64,000 bases of DNA from Dipteronia dyeriana (lineage: Eukaryota > Streptophyta > Magnoliopsida > Sapindales > Sapindaceae). Position numbers and translations under genes: made by a program. Positions 42,812 to 55,413 of the stretch are shown one piece after another. How positions within the stretch are numbered: position 1 is the first letter of the stretch; each line of letters starts with the position of its first letter. Where the stretch lies: assembly GCA_032871835.1 (NCBI GenBank), contig CM065297.1:36333098-36397097 (forward strand), written 5' to 3'. The notes under the pieces were generated by a model, which did no database searches, had not been told where the DNA came from, and saw nothing but the letters and a program-made list of their open reading frames with translations.

Positions 42812-44379
42812 GTGGGCTCCCTTTTCTTTTAATTGTATACCTGATGATGAAAACAAACAAAATCTTTCTCTTTGTTAGTTACAATAATCCTCCAGGAAGA
42901 AAAAAAAGAACGTTAGGTCACTTGTGAATTATCAATCAATTTGATTGAAACTCGCATGAACCATGATTCAATGTTGTACACAAAACCTTTTAATGTAAAG
43001 GCTACTAGTGTGCTATCGAAAACTAAATGTTCTTTCTTCCTTTTCTGCTTTCCCGAATCTAACACTATTTCTAAGAGTTTATCGAATTTTGTCTAGAGCA
43101 AAAACATATTTTTCTCCCTTAAAATTCTCTGTTGGCCGAATTCTCTCCACCAAGAATTACTTAGGCTAGCCGAAATCTCTCTTGGAAATTACTAAGGGCT
43201 GGCCGAAATTTCCAAACGTATATATATAGGATCATAAATCCTTTCTTAAGAACGATTTACTTGGTTGGGAAGAATTCTTTCCTTAGGTGGATTTATTTGG
43301 TATTTAAGAATCCTTTTCTAAAAGGAATTCTGCCCTCTTATATATATATGGCTGGCCAAATTCTTCATAGAATATATATTAGGATTTTAAATCCATTCCT
43401 AAGAAGGATTTACTTGGTTTTTAAGAATCCTTTACTTATATGGATTTACTTTGTGGTTAGTAATCCTTTTCTAAATGAAATTCTATCATATACCAAGACT
43501 CCTAATCCAACTCAATAAGGTATTTGTAACCATATTAAAGACTTCCAAATTTGATTAGATAAATAATTCCTTTTATTTATCTACTTATCAAATATAGTCT
43601 TTAATATTAATTATACTACCAACAATAGTATAATATTAGGAGACCCTCTCCTATTAGAAAAAGATTTTGACCAATAATTAAATAATTAATTAACCACCAA
43701 ATTAATTAATTTCTGTTTAATTAAATAATAAAATAATATAATATAATTAAGCTATTCTAAATAGCCTTGCCGCCCAACACATATATATGGGCCATTATAT
43801 TATTTTCTTATTTTAATAAATCCATTTAACCTTTATAAAAAGACAACATGTGAACTAGACCGATTCTTACAAAAAGAAACAAGTCCACATGCCTCGATAC
43901 AATTCTAGATTGACCCCTAAATTGGTCTGGTAGAATATATCAAGTGATCCATGCAAGTTCGTGTGGATTATGGATCTTGGTGGGCTATCTAAACTTAAGC
44001 TCCAATAGACACAACCCAATCACAATCAACAAATGATTCACTTTGGTCCAATCTATTAATTTTAGTTCATTCCACTAAAGAACAAAAATTGAATTCTTAA
44101 ATAAAGATTGAATTAGTTGATGTTACTCTTTCATACCCTAGACAACCATATTGGGGAAAGTGAATCCTCTTGAAGAATATCACTAATCGCCAAGAGATCA
44201 TAGACCGTCTATAGCTCTCCAAGTTACCATATATAATCATATGACCACATTTTGAACTTGGATATTTTGACTTGTCCATAAGCCATGTTTCATTAGACAC
44301 TATTGAAAACTTAACGTTAAGATTTAATATCCAATACCTCAAAACATCCTTTAAATGGATACCACCAAACTATCGAGGG
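42812..44379 (-). repeat. Ang-3 5' LTR, partial
   Basis: It aligns with the Ang LTR reversed, including an expanded ~50 bp repeat block at 43230-43490. It lacks the last bases (left end) and first bases (right end), and has an extra deletion at 44350. Confidence 0.85.
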
Positions 44380-44927
44380 TAGATACCCGTTTGATAGTAG
44401 CAATGTTTAACTAATAAAGAGAGAGAGACTTTGGATTTTAAAATCCTTTGAATGGATACCAGATCCTTATTGATTTGAGTCTGAACATTGCTTTTCACAC
44501 ATATTTCGACATTAAAAATTAAGAGTTTCTTCATGAAAATCAATTCAAAGAATGTCACCGAGAAAATCATAGGTCATTCAAAATGTACATCCAAAGTATA
44601 TTTCCTAGTCCAAATATGCATGTTTGATTATAATTAAGACATGGATTGCAAGTAAAGCAATGTTACACACTTATTAGGAAAATAATATATAAGAACATGT
44701 ACAACCAATAATCTCAAGCATTGAATGAAGAAGCATAAAATTTATACATGTAGCACAATGCTATATTATACCAATTTGCGCACTTTGCTTTAGCTCCCCA
44801 TAAGGGATCAAGACATACCATTCCAAGCCAAATGACAATCCTAATAGACTTACTAAGGTTACCAAACAAAGAGTGTCTAAGGGCTGTATAAACGAGTGTG
44901 CCTGTTGGTCATTTGTTCCCATATGCT
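44380..44927 (-). other. Sire-R 3' UTR fragment
   Basis: Reversed, it aligns with the first part of the Sire-A1 3' UTR (15900-16290) and Sire-D (37700-38050), e.g. the CATATTTGGACTAGGA type stretch. No ORF of note. Confidence 0.65.
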
Positions 44928-45660
44928 CTAAGGCAATAGAGTGCTCTCAAATAGCTCTCTAATAAAATGATGTCTAATGTCAATGTGCTTGGTCCTAGAA
45001 TGTTTTACTGGATTTCTTGAAATGTTAATAGTAGTCGTGTTAACACAAAATAAAGTGAGAGTACATTGCTCTAAGCCATAATCAATTAGCATTTGTTTCA
45101 CCCACCACAGTTGTGTGCAAGCACTACCTGTGGTTATGTATTCCACCTCGGTCGTGGATAGAGAAATTGAGTTTTGCTTTTTGAGAAGCCAAGACACCAA
45201 ATTGTTTCCTAGGAAGAAGCAACCACCAGATGTACTCTTCCTATTATCACAATTTCCAGTCCAATCAGCATCGCTAATTCCAACAAGACTTGGAATAGTG
45301 TCAAATGAGTACCAAATTCTATGATTTGAGGTACCATTCACAAGCACAATGTTCCTTTTTACAGTAGCTAGGTGAGATTCTTTGGGATTAACTTGGTACC
45401 TAAAAAAACACCCACACATAATGAAATATCAGGTCTACTTACGGTCAAATAAAGTGAGATGCCTATCATGTCCCAATATAAGCTTTGTTTAACACTCTTA
45501 CCACTAGCATCTTTGCTTAGCTTCATAGTGGTACTCATGGGTGTGTAACATTGTCTGGCATTATCAAAGCCAAACTTCTTCACTAGGTTCTTTGCATGCT
45601 TAGCTTGGGATATGAAAATCCTATCATGCATTTGCTTAATTTGAAAACCTAGGAAGTAGT
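44928..45660 (-). pseudogene. pol: Sire-R RNase H and end of RT
   Basis: The minus strand reads QAKHAKNLVKKFGFDNAR, YTPMSTTMKLSKDASGKS and SRPDISLCVGVF (end of RT). After a frameshift near 45410 come GISDADWTGNCDNRKSTSGG, LVSWLLKKQNSISLSTTEVE (Glu of RNase H in the TEVEY box, usual TEAEY), LFCVNTTTINISRNPVKHSR (catalytic Asp of CDN changed to Val) and KHIDIRHHFIREL. Inactive. Confidence 0.88.
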
Positions 45661-46730
45661 TAGTTCACCAACCATGCTCATCTCAAATTCTTGAGACATA
45701 TCATGAACAAATTGTTGCACTTTAGACATGTTGGTGGAACCAAACATAATGTTATCAACATAGATTTAAGCTATGAATAGCTCATCTTTCATGCCCTTGA
45801 AGAACAAGGTCTTGTTAACACTATATCTTGAATAGACATTATCAATAAGATAGATAGTGAAGTGCTCATACCAAGCTCTCGGTGCTTGTTTCAACCCATA
45901 AAGAGCCTTTTTAAGGCGATAGACATGATTGCGGTGGTGTGGATCCACAAAACCCTTGGGTTGCTCAATAAAGACTTCCTCAAGCAAGAAGCCATTGAGG
46001 AAGGCACTCTTAACATCCATTTGGTTAAATTTGAACTTGTACACATAAGAAGTGGACAAGAGAAGCCTTATAGATTCTAGGCGGGCAACAACTTTATTGC
46101 ACAAAATGTTTCCATCCTCATCCAACTTATTCTTATACACCCATTTGGTGCCTATGGCATCAGTGTTCTTAGGTCTAGGAACTAGAGTCCAAACCTCATT
46201 TCTTTCAAATTGGCTTAGCTCTTCTAGCATGGCAAACACCAAAAATATTCAAGGCTTCAATAACCTTTTTGGGCTAAATTTGAAAAGTGTAGCATGTATA
46301 GCTAATTTGATTTTCTATTTGACACCTAGTCCTCTCATTCACATCTCTAAGAATATCATCCTTGTTGTCCAGATGTCTAACCTCTGAGGCGGGTTCTTTA
46401 GAGTTCCAAAATGAATCTCTATTAAGAAGTTGAATGATCTTTTCATCATAATTTGACTTCACATCAATTGAAGTCTCACCATTCTTCTCAAAATAAGAAT
46501 CATGAACCATATCAACCTTTATACCATGATTTCTAGTTTTATGCCTAAAATAATCTATGATAACATTAAAAGATTCCACAACTCTATGTGTTTACAGGTC
46601 AAACGCTTTATAGGCCTTACTATTAAGGGCATAGCCAATTAAAATTCCCTAAAACCTTTGGCATCAAACTTGTCAAGTTGATCTCGGTCACTGAGAATGT
46701 AGCATTGCTTCCAAATGAGTGGACGTAGCT
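45661..46730 (-). pseudogene. pol: Sire-R reverse transcriptase and integrase end
   Basis: On the minus strand, from 46730: decayed integrase end (LRPLIWKQCYILSDRDQ, FDAKGF), a linker, then RT at 46242-45766: ELSQFERNEVWTLVPRPKNT, IGTKWVYKNKLDEDGNIL, KVVARLESIRLLL, FNQMDVKSAFLNGFL and LKKALYGLKQAPRAWYEHF. The catalytic box reads YVDNIMFGS after a TAA at 45768 (usual YVDDI). Between KVVARL and ESIRLLL the ~20-residue VAQGYxQ...ETFAPVARL part is missing. Confidence 0.88.
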
Positions 46731-49700
46731 TGTAGAGAAAATCCACGTAAAGTAAGCGAGAAAATTAGGATTAGGGTTTCTTATAGATAAAAATTTTCCC
46801 TTTTTAATAACAAGAACCTTAACCCTAAATTAATTGATGTATATAAAGTATCGTACCTTTTTCTCATAACGATTAAACAAATGCTGAATTGAATCCGCAA
46901 GATCTTCCAATCCAATCATGAATGTGAATCACCTAGGAGTGTAGGCTCCATTTTTTTAAATTGTATACCTGAGGATGGAAACAAACAAAATATTTTTCTT
47001 CGTTAGTTACTGTCGTATGTAAATTTTATCAGATGCACACGTCATTGATAAAGAGAATAAAATTTCCAGGCGGACATCCAAATAGGCATTCAGAAATATC
47101 TCGTAAGATTTCCAAAGAGGAACCCGAATAAACAAATATTGAACAAAGCCTACTCGGGGTCAACTGACATCATATACTACTCGGGGTCAGTTAACGATGT
47201 CCGAGGTTAGCTAATGACATGTTCTACTCGGGATCAGATGACGTCATTCGGGACCAACTAACATCATGTTCTACTCAGGACAAACATGAAGAAACTCAAA
47301 TAAAAAAGCCCAGTGCATAACTCGCACACAAATCAAGGGTCGTTAAAATACGCAAAGTTATCCATATCAAAGAAGAATTCCAATAAGAATAGAATGCCAA
47401 ACAGAAAAGGTTCTAAATAAGGCAACAATTTTACTTCTTCAAAAAAGACTACGCATTTATAAGGAAATAAGTCCTAACCGGGCTATATCACTAGAGTCCG
47501 ATCTTTATACAAGTCTTCGAAATAGGAAAGAAGATAAACTACTTCGAACAAGTAACCAATCACAATTAAGTACAAAGATCTTTTATTACTTGTACAAAAA
47601 GGATTAGGGTTCTATGCACATATAAATAGACCTATAATCAAATCACAAAGAGATAGAAAAAGATATAGCAAATACAGAAAGAAAAAAGAGAGATCGAGAG
47701 TTGTAAATCTTTTCAATAGTGGATTTTGGCTCGACTGTTTATTTAACCACCTGTGGACGTTTCTCCGGTCATCGGAGTTTTACCAAGTAAAACTTGTGCC
47801 TAGTTACTTTCTCCTTCTCTTTCTCTTTGAAATCACAGCTAAAATCCAATCTTGTTGACTTTTCTCACGCATCCAGAAATTGACGTCAACAGTTACAACT
47901 ATCTTTTAAGAGAAAATCCAAGAACGTCTGTTCACTTGTGAATTATCAATCTACTCAATTGAAACTCACGTGAACCCGATTTGATTTTGTACACAAAACC
48001 CTTTTGATGTAAAGGATACTAGTGTACTATCAAAAATAAAAAATGTTCCCCTTTTTTCCCTTCTTGGCCGAATTCACACCCTACATATTGGAGTTGATTG
48101 AATTTTGTCTAGAGTAAAATACTAAATTCTTCTCTCTCAAAATTCTCTCTTGCTAAGCAAAATTCTATCTTAGAAATTAATTAAGTTGGCCGAAACTTTC
48201 ACTCTAAGAATCATACGGCTGGCCGAATTCATCAAGGGGATATATATAGGATCACAAATCCTCTCCTAAGAATGATTTACTTGGTTGGCAAGAATCTTTT
48301 CCTTAGGTGGATTTACTTGGTAGTTAAGAATCCTTTTCAAAGAAGAATTTTACTTTACACCAAGACTCCTTATCCAACTCATTAGAGTATTTGTAACCAT
48401 ATTAAAGATTTCCTAATTTGACTAGATAAATCCTAATATTTATCTACTTATCAAATCAAATCTTTAATATTAATAATACTAACAACAATAGTATAATATT
48501 GGGAGACCTTATCCAAATAGGAAAAAGATTTTCACTTTTAATTAAATGTTTAATTAATTTCCATTTAATTAAATAATAAAATAAAAAAAATAATATATTT
48601 AGGCTTTAATACAATAGCCTTACTGTCTATAACAACATATACGTATATGTATTATTTTTCTAATTTTATTAAATCCGTTGGACCTTAATAAAAAGTCCAC
48701 ATGTGAACTAAACCCATTCTTACAAAAATAAACAAGTCCACATGACTCAATACAATTCTAGATGGACCGCTAAATTGGTCCGGTAGAGTATATTAAGTGA
48801 TCCATGGAAGTTCATGTGGATTGAGATTCTTGGCTGGCTATCTAAATTTAAGCTCCAGTAGTCACAACCCAATCACAATCAACAAATAATTCACTTAGGT
48901 CCGTCTATTAGTTTTAGTTATTAATTTTAGTTCATTCCACTAAAGAACTAAAATTGATCTCTTAAATAAAGATAGAATAAGTTGATGTTACTCATTCATA
49001 CCCTAGAACCCTTATTGGAGAAAGTGTATCCTCGTGAAGAATATCAGTAATTGCCAAGAGCTCATAGACCGCCTATAGCTCTCCAAATTACCATATTTAC
49101 TCATAACACCACATTTTGAACTTGGATATTTTGACTTGTCTAGAAGCCATGTTTCAATAGACATTGTTGAAAATTTAACGTTAAGATTTAATATCCAATA
49201 TCTCAAAACATCCATATGATGATTTTCTACTCTCATTTAACAAATGAATACCACCAAACTATCGAGGAAAGACTATGCTATATAATCGTACTCATTGATA
49301 GCTCAAATAATAACACTTGCAACCATCTGTCCATCATTTATCTCAAGATTGAGATAGACTCTTCGATTGTCTTCAAATGAAAACTTTTATCCATTAACGG
49401 TTCTAGATAAAGTCTTTCATTGTGATCCTAATCAATGCACCCAGTGCACTAGATTCTTTTGCCCAAAGACACCTCACTTTGATGATTTTAGACTCATCAT
49501 AACACATTTGATCCCATTCAAATGCTTGCAAAAGAATCTAAAACTTTGACAAGATAAAGGCGCACAACCTTTTATCTTAAGTTGTGAATATTATTCAAGA
49601 CTAGCTAAAGAATTGTGTCTACCTCATACATATCTAGATGTATGACCAATTCTTCTTTTCTCAAGGTCTTTTGACCTTATGATTATTTACTTTTGACAAT

Positions 49701-49815
49701 TATAATAATTAAACTATAAATGCTATAAGATTTGTTAAACTAGAAATCGTTTTATAAATATGAAAAGATTATCAATTACTTTATTACACTCTTGATATCG
49801 AGCATAGTCCCAACA
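46731..49815 (-). repeat. Ang-4 3' LTR, interrupted
   Basis: The minus strand starts TGTTGGGACTATGC at 49815 and ends TCTCTACA at 46731. Without the inserted Tat LTR and its duplication it is about 2.2 kb. Confidence 0.88.
47011..47891 (+). mobile_element. Solo Tat LTR (881 bp)
   Basis: It starts TGTCGTATGT, ends GACGTCAACA, and is flanked by GTTAC on both sides (47006-47010, 47892-47896). Length equals the Tat-1 LTRs. No internal region, so it is an intact solo LTR in the opposite orientation to Tat-1. Confidence 0.95.
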
Positions 49816-50372
49816 CATTGTACATCTTGCATCAAGCCCTGCAAAGGTGTATTCCTTATTGTTCAAGGTGTAGTCCAACTTGAACTGATCAAATGAATCT
49901 GATAGTGAGTTGACAATCATGTCGATTTTTGTCTCACCATCTATCTCAGCACCATTGAGTTCAACAATGTTAAGATGTGCTATGACTTTCATAGCCTGTC
50001 TAGGTTTTATCCTAAGATTCATGAAAGCAGTCACTCACCCTCTCTTAGTCGTCCTGGACTTCATAACAAACTTCTCTTCCAGAGACATCATTATGTGGCA
50101 GCAGTCTCCATTCCTTTATGTTGCTGTTGGAATTCGTCAGGGATGGTGGCCATAATGTTGCATTTGGCCATCTCGTATGAAGTCTACCATTGTTAATACT
50201 TGTCTCTTTGCTCTTAAATAGATTCGTTAGTAGGAGTTGATGGTTTATAAGTAGACAGAACGAACTTATGTTTTTCAGCTTGCAACAACAACCCAATATT
50301 CATTTTCCTTGTGACATAATTATCAGCAACTAAAGTATTATCTTTTAGGATGTTGATTAGGGATGGGGTCAT
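49816..50372 (-). pseudogene. gag: Ang-4 gag fragment
   Basis: The minus-strand ATG at 50372 opens MTPSLINILKDNTLVADNYV, TRKMNIGLLLQAEKHKF and STYKPSTPTNES. A stop follows at about 50214, then the central domain in another frame (MNLRIKPRQAMKVIAHLNIV, NSLSDSFDQFKLDYTLNNKE). It breaks at ARCTM against the 3' LTR start. Confidence 0.83.
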
Positions 50373-51537
50373 GATTTCTTTATATAAGTAAAAATCAAGA
50401 TATGGCACTTTCGAATATTTATCTTGAATTAAATAACATAATTCAATTGTAAAATTCAACGGTGATCCAACACCAATAAATGTCACGCCTCCTTTGGGAG
50501 TTCGCACCATCTACTAGTTGGACTAAGTCCCACCTAATTGTTAACATAACAACCAACGTTTTCAATTTTAGCCTTACGATTTTATTAACAAGAACTCTTG
50601 GGAGGATATTAGTAAAACCACATTGAGCATGTTACCTAGTTATCGGCCTTCAATATATTTTATGGTGAATATCCCTTCTTTGGGAGTAGATATCGTTTGG
50701 GTCAATTGTCTAGTCTATCCTTGTAAGTAAGACTTGCTAAATTCCATTCACGAATACCCATTGGGGGATTATTACATGAAACATAAAGCTCAACTAAACT
50801 TGGAGGCTGTAGATGTTCCAAAACACCTTCTCCCACTCAATTATTTAAGGCGTGTGATCAAATTCCCTATAATGCTTTACCAAGTTATCTAGATGTCAAT
50901 TAGATACCTTAACCATTCAATGCATATTCATACCAAAAGAGATATATGAGTGGCACTCCAATTATATATGACATGTTATCAAACAATGACAAACATTGCA
51001 ATATTTACGTAAATATAAATAGCTACAATTTTGGTCCATTCTAGAAAAGCAATAAAATTACAAATTTTGGATTATATAAACTCATTTCTTGGTGAACAAG
51101 TCTTCATGTGGCCTTCGTCCCTTTGTACACCTCTTGGTTGTCTCCTACGGGCATGTGCACCCCTTGTCCACATAAAGGGCTGCCGTGCGCAGCCCACGGC
51201 ATCCATAGGCTACCGTGTGCATCCCATACCACAACAACTGTGGTTGCGTGCTCATTTGCATGCATGATTGTTGCTATTGTGCGCACGGTACAGAACTTGT
51301 TCCGGTTGCTTCCAATTCTTCAAATCTTCAAAATTTTGGCACTTGAATATATTACAACATTATTTTAAACAATAAATTACTGCAGTTTTGTTATTGCAAC
51401 GATAAAAATAAAAAAACTTAACAACTACCAAGAATGAAACTATGGCGAAGATAGGCCACACTTTTTGTTACAATCCCAAAACAAAAATACATTGAAATTC
51501 TAGGACGAAAATTGAACAATAACAAATCACATTATAA

Positions 51538-51586
<49 letters not shown>

Positions 51587-51700
51587 CCATACATTCCAAT
51601 GTAAATATATATGTGAATACCTAGAGAGTCATCTCTTTCTAAAACACGCATATTTACAATAAAGTGAAGTAGATTCACGTATATACATATCAATTAACTG
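50373..51700 (-). other. Ang-4 untranslated leader
   Basis: It aligns with the Ang leaders; the GC-rich island 51100-51300 has one clear hairpin unit (GGGCTGCCGTGCGCAGCCC near 51177-51195) and one diverged. No kept ORF. Confidence 0.78.
51541..51585 (+). repeat. (AT)n microsatellite in the Ang-4 leader
   Basis: About 22 AT units at the same leader position as the run in Ang-3. Confidence 0.92.
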
Positions 51701-51712
51701 GTTCTGGTACCA
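51701..51712 (-). other. Primer-binding site of Ang-4
   Basis: Minus strand TGGTACCAGAAC is two mismatches from TGGTATCAGAGC, two bases from the LTR. Confidence 0.75.
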
Positions 51713-51714
51713 AT

Positions 51715-52830
51715 TTAGGAAAAAAATTGATTCAAAACGCAGCGGATGCATAAAAATGGGTTTGAGTATTTAATTTTTTTTCCTTTCAAAAAAGAACCTT
51801 AACCCTAGATTAATTGTATATATTAAAAGTATCGTACCTTTTTCTCGTGACGATTGAATTAGCGTCAAAATGAATCTACAAGATCTTCCAATCCAATCAT
51901 GAACGAGAATCACCTAGGAGTGTGGGCTCCAATTTCTTTGGATTGTATAGCTAAGGATGGAAACAAACAAATTCTTTCGTTAGCCTCAATAATCTTCCTA
52001 CAGAAAACCCATGAACGTTAGGTCACTTGTGAATTATCAATCTATTTGATTGAAACTCGTGTGAACCTTGATTCGATGTTGTACACAAAACCTTTTGATG
52101 TAAAGGCTACTAGTGCACTATCGAAAACAAAATGTTCTTTGTTCCTATTTCTCTTAGCCAAATTTTTACACAGCATTATTTAGAGTTAGACGAAATAATC
52201 TAGAGCAAGAACCAGATTTTCTTTTCTAAAAATTCCCTCTTGTCCGAATTTTCTCACTATATTATATATATATATATATATATATAGGCTGAAATCCTTG
52301 CCCTAAATTACTTAAGTTTGGCCGAATTCCTCTTGCTTTTAATTTAGGAGACCAAATGCTCTCCTAAAGAGGATTTACTTGGTGGGCAAGAATCCTCTTG
52401 CAAGGAGGATTTACTTGGTTACCAAAAATCCTCTTTCAAAGAAGATTTTTTTTTCCACACCAAGACTCCTAATTCAACTCACTAGTATATTTATTCAATA
52501 TCCAATTATTGAATATAAATTTAATTGTGACTATATCAAAACTTCCTAATTTGACCAACTATCAATTAGAGTTATGATAGAAATCAAATGCTTCCTAATT
52601 TGACTAGATAAATAAATTCCTTTTATTTATCAACATATCAAGTATAGTATTTGATTTTTATAATATTATCAACAATAATTTGACACTTAGAGACCTTCTC
52701 TAACTAGGAAAAAGATTTTGACTTTTAATTAAACAACTAATTAATTAATTAATTAATTAATTTTTATTTAATTAAATAATAAAATAATAAACAATATATA
52801 AGGCTATTATATAGGCCCTTGCTGCCCAAT
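51715..52830 (-). repeat. Ang-4 5' LTR, partial
   Basis: It follows the Ang LTR reversed from its end to the GGCAAGGGC region, then stops at 52830 where Sire-A2 LTR sequence begins. An AT microsatellite lies at 52263-52286. Confidence 0.82.
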
Positions 52831-53572
52831 AGAGTGCATCCATACATGGTTAAGCATCATCACATCTTGTTTGGTAAGTCTCCCATTTACTTCATAATAG
52901 TTAAGTGTTTTCCTTACCAAGCCATCTGTTTAATGATTTGTATGTTCTTAGAATATAATCTAGATACAAATAGAGATTGTCTGTGATGAAATGATTGAGT
53001 GTTGTATTGTGATAGCTTCGCAGCATTTTTTTATCTATGTTAGCTAAGCTTTATGAACATGTCATTTTGCTCTTGATATTTAAGATTGTTTTATATGCCA
53101 TCTAATCATCCTAGATAAGCATCTAAGGTTCCCTAGCCTTGTTTGTCCTTTGAATATCTTCATATATTCTCATAGGCCATTTTATCTCTTCATTGAGAAA
53201 TAAGTCTTGTGTTACTTCCGAGATTTGGTTGCTTCAAGCACAAGCAAATTGGACTAAGTTCACTCATACTGGGATAAGGTAGTGGTTGTGGGTTATTTAC
53301 CAAGATTAGGTTGTAACACAATTATCATTAGTGGATTCGAGGTTCGAGTGTGGCTCACTTAACAGCCCACGGTTTTTCCTAGTTGGAGAGTTTCCACGTA
53401 TATCTCAGGTGTCTTTTATTATTCCACACTTTTTTGCACTTGTGATATTATTATGACTAGTTACGGGTATTTTTGTCTAAATTGGCCATTAACAAAAATT
53501 GGGTAAAAAATTTGATTAAAATATATTCACCCCTTCTAGATTAATATTAAACACACCATAATATTTCTTTCA
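52831..53572 (+). repeat. Sire-A2 5' LTR, 3' part
   Basis: Its left edge AGAGTGCATCC corresponds to 2725 in Sire-A1; it ends CTTTCA at 53572. By eye ~5% different from the Sire-A1 5' LTR over the first 300 bp. Confidence 0.88.
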
Positions 53573-53574
53573 AA

Positions 53575-53586
53575 TGATATCAGAGC
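53575..53586 (+). other. Primer-binding site of Sire-A2
   Basis: TGATATCAGAGC, one mismatch to the initiator tRNA-Met complement, 2 bases after the LTR. Confidence 0.82.
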
Positions 53587-53697
53587 GGGTTCCTAGATAT
53601 ATTTAGGTGATCCTTGCTCTTTTTGGTGTGTTTTGCAATTTGTGTCATTCTTTAATCAATCATACATTTTCATTCATTTCATTCATTCATAAATACT

Positions 53698-55413
53698 GTG
53701 AGTGGAAACAGTGGTAACGAGGGCGCTTATAGCATAAGACCTCCCATTCTCACCGGGTTGAATTATACCTCTTGGAAAGGCAAGATGGAGTCGTACATTT
53801 GTCAAATCCATGACAGGGCATGGATGGCGGTTGAAAACGACTACACACCACTGATGATGACTCTTATGGATGGAGGAGAGGATGTACTCAAGCCAATGGC
53901 ACAATGGAATGCACAAGAGTTTGAGGAATCAAAATGGAATAGAAAGGTAGTGCATGCCAACCTATGTGCAATATACGAGAATCAATATAAGTTTGTTCAA
54001 AATAGTAGGATAGCTAAGGAGGCATGGGATATCCTAGAGGTTGTGCATGAGGGAGCCGATGTGGTTAAGGAATCGAAGCTTAAAGTTCTCCAAATACAAT
54101 TTTAATTGCTCAAGATGGATGAAAACGAGTGCTTTAATGACTTTGAAGTGAGGTTGATGGACATTGTGAACCAAAGTCATCAACTTGGTGACCCTTATTC
54201 AGATAGGAAGATCAAGCAAAAGATTATGATATCTCTATCCGATAGATTTGAGTCCAAGGTAACGGCTTTAGAAGAGAACAATGCTTACAAGGATATGAAG
54301 CCGAGTGAGGTGATTGAGAGGCTTCTAGCTTATTAATCTAGGAAGTGTCCTACCTCCAGTCCTTCTAAAAAGCAAAAGGGAATTGCTTTGAAAGCCTTCA
54401 AAGATGAGAAGGAGGAGACAGATGACTCGGATAAAGAAATGGCCTTGTTGATGATAAAGTTCAAGAAGTTCTACAAATCTGAGAAGAAAAGTTTTGGATC
54501 CAAGGGCCAAGACTTAAAGAAAAAGACTCCCTTCAAAATGCTTGAGCCTAGACAAGAAAATACCAAAAGGAAAGGGGTATGATGCTATGAATGTGGTGGG
54601 ATAGGTCACTTTGCCTCAGAATATGCCAATCACAATGTCAAGAAAACAGGAAAAGTGATGGCTGCCATATGGAGTGGAAGTGATAACTCCGATGGAGGAG
54701 ATAAGTCTTTGGAGGATGAAGAACTCATGGCTAACTTCATAGCCTTTGCATTTTCTCACATTAGCAAAGATTCTAGTGAAGAAGAGGAAAATGAGTCAAG
54801 TGATGATGGATCTTCATCACAATCCACAAATGGAAGTGTGGATAGAATTGATCTCAAAGACTGTATGGTCAAGTTTGAGAGTTCAAGGTTAAAGAACAAG
54901 GAAGAGATTAGGAGATTAAAAGAAGAAAACCTAGAGCTCTCAACTCAAGTTGACCAACTAAGTGAAGAATTGGTGAGAACCATGGACAGTGAAGATAAGC
55001 TAACAAAAAAGTTAAACTTATCTAAGAGGAGTGAAGAAGAGTTGAAGAAAGAGCTTGAAGATGCTAGAGATTTGATGGCCAAAATAAACTCTAGCGCTTA
55101 AAAACTTGAGCACATGTTCGATGTTGGAAATAGACCAAGTGAGAAAAAGGGGCTTGGGTTTGAAGATGACAAGATGTCCTCCACTCCAAGCAAGACCATA
55201 TTTATCAAGAGCATGAATATCAAGGAGTCTTCTCCTCATCAATCACCTAAGAATAAACTTCACCTAGGAAGAAACTTTACCTAGGAGAGTGTTCAACAAG
55301 TGCTCAAGTGAAGGTGGAACCAAAAAGCCTACCTCAAGCTCATCCTACAAGAAATCCTCAAGCTAACTTCCCACAGCCAAAAGCTCATAAATGGAAGAAA
55401 CCTATCAGCCATG
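53698..55413 (+). pseudogene. gag: Sire-A2 gag (broken)
   Basis: Better preserved than Sire-A1: from the GTG at 53698, SGNSGNEGAYSIRPPILTGL, YTSWKGKMESYICQIHDRAW, VENDYTPLMMTLMDGGEDVL, then the gag-polypeptide domain (AKEAWDILEVVHEGADVV, FNDFEVRLMDIVNQSHQL). A knuckle at 54583-54630 reads CYECGGIGHFASEYANH, then an acidic Ser-rich linker and a coiled coil at 54890-55080 (LKEENLELSTQVDQLSEEL). Stops: TAA 54103, TAA 54334, TGA 54580, TAA 55099. Only the TGA at 54580, just before the knuckle, and the GTG start are shared with Sire-A1; the others are private. Interrupted by Ang-6 at 55413. Confidence 0.88.

Larger units (their letters stand above)
40563..44379 (-). mobile_element. Ang-3: reversed Ang element, much deleted
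   Basis: On the minus strand: part of the 5' LTR (42812-44379, with a deletion near 44350), a leader joined to the LTR by loss of the primer site and LTR end, gag (40800-41513), then the last ~237 bp of the 3' LTR (40563-40799). All of pol is gone. The gag start lacks the nonsense codon of Ang-1/2/6, so it belongs to a different subfamily. Confidence 0.85.
44380..46730 (-). mobile_element. Sire-R: reversed Sire pol fragment
   Basis: On the minus strand: end of integrase, RT, RNase H and the start of a Sire-type 3' UTR. Both ends are cut by Ang sequence (Ang-3 and Ang-4) and no LTR is attached. Protein blocks are nearer Sire-A1 than Ang. Confidence 0.83.
46731..52830 (-). mobile_element. Ang-4: reversed Ang element with a nested solo Tat LTR
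   Basis: On the minus strand: partial 5' LTR 51715-52830 (cut by Sire-A2), primer site 51701-51712, leader, gag 49816-50372, then directly the 3' LTR 46731-49815. All of pol and the 3' UTR are deleted. The gag N-terminus is of the undamaged Ang-3 type. The target duplication cannot be tested because the 5' end is cut. Confidence 0.83.
52831..55413 (+). mobile_element. Sire-A2: 5' part of a second Sire-A element
   Basis: The last 742 bp of a Sire-A LTR (52831-53572, matching 2725-3464), a primer site and gag. Gag is interrupted at exactly the same base as in Sire-A1 (after CAGCCATG) by an Ang LTR. The 3' half of the element is not in the window. Confidence 0.88.

Noticed and set aside
46726..46730. 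Target duplication for Ang-4 (TAGCT versus CATTG at 49816-49820)
   Set aside because: The two do not match, and 49816 onward is Ang-4's own gag, so the LTR at 46731-49815 is its 3' LTR brought next to gag by an internal deletion.
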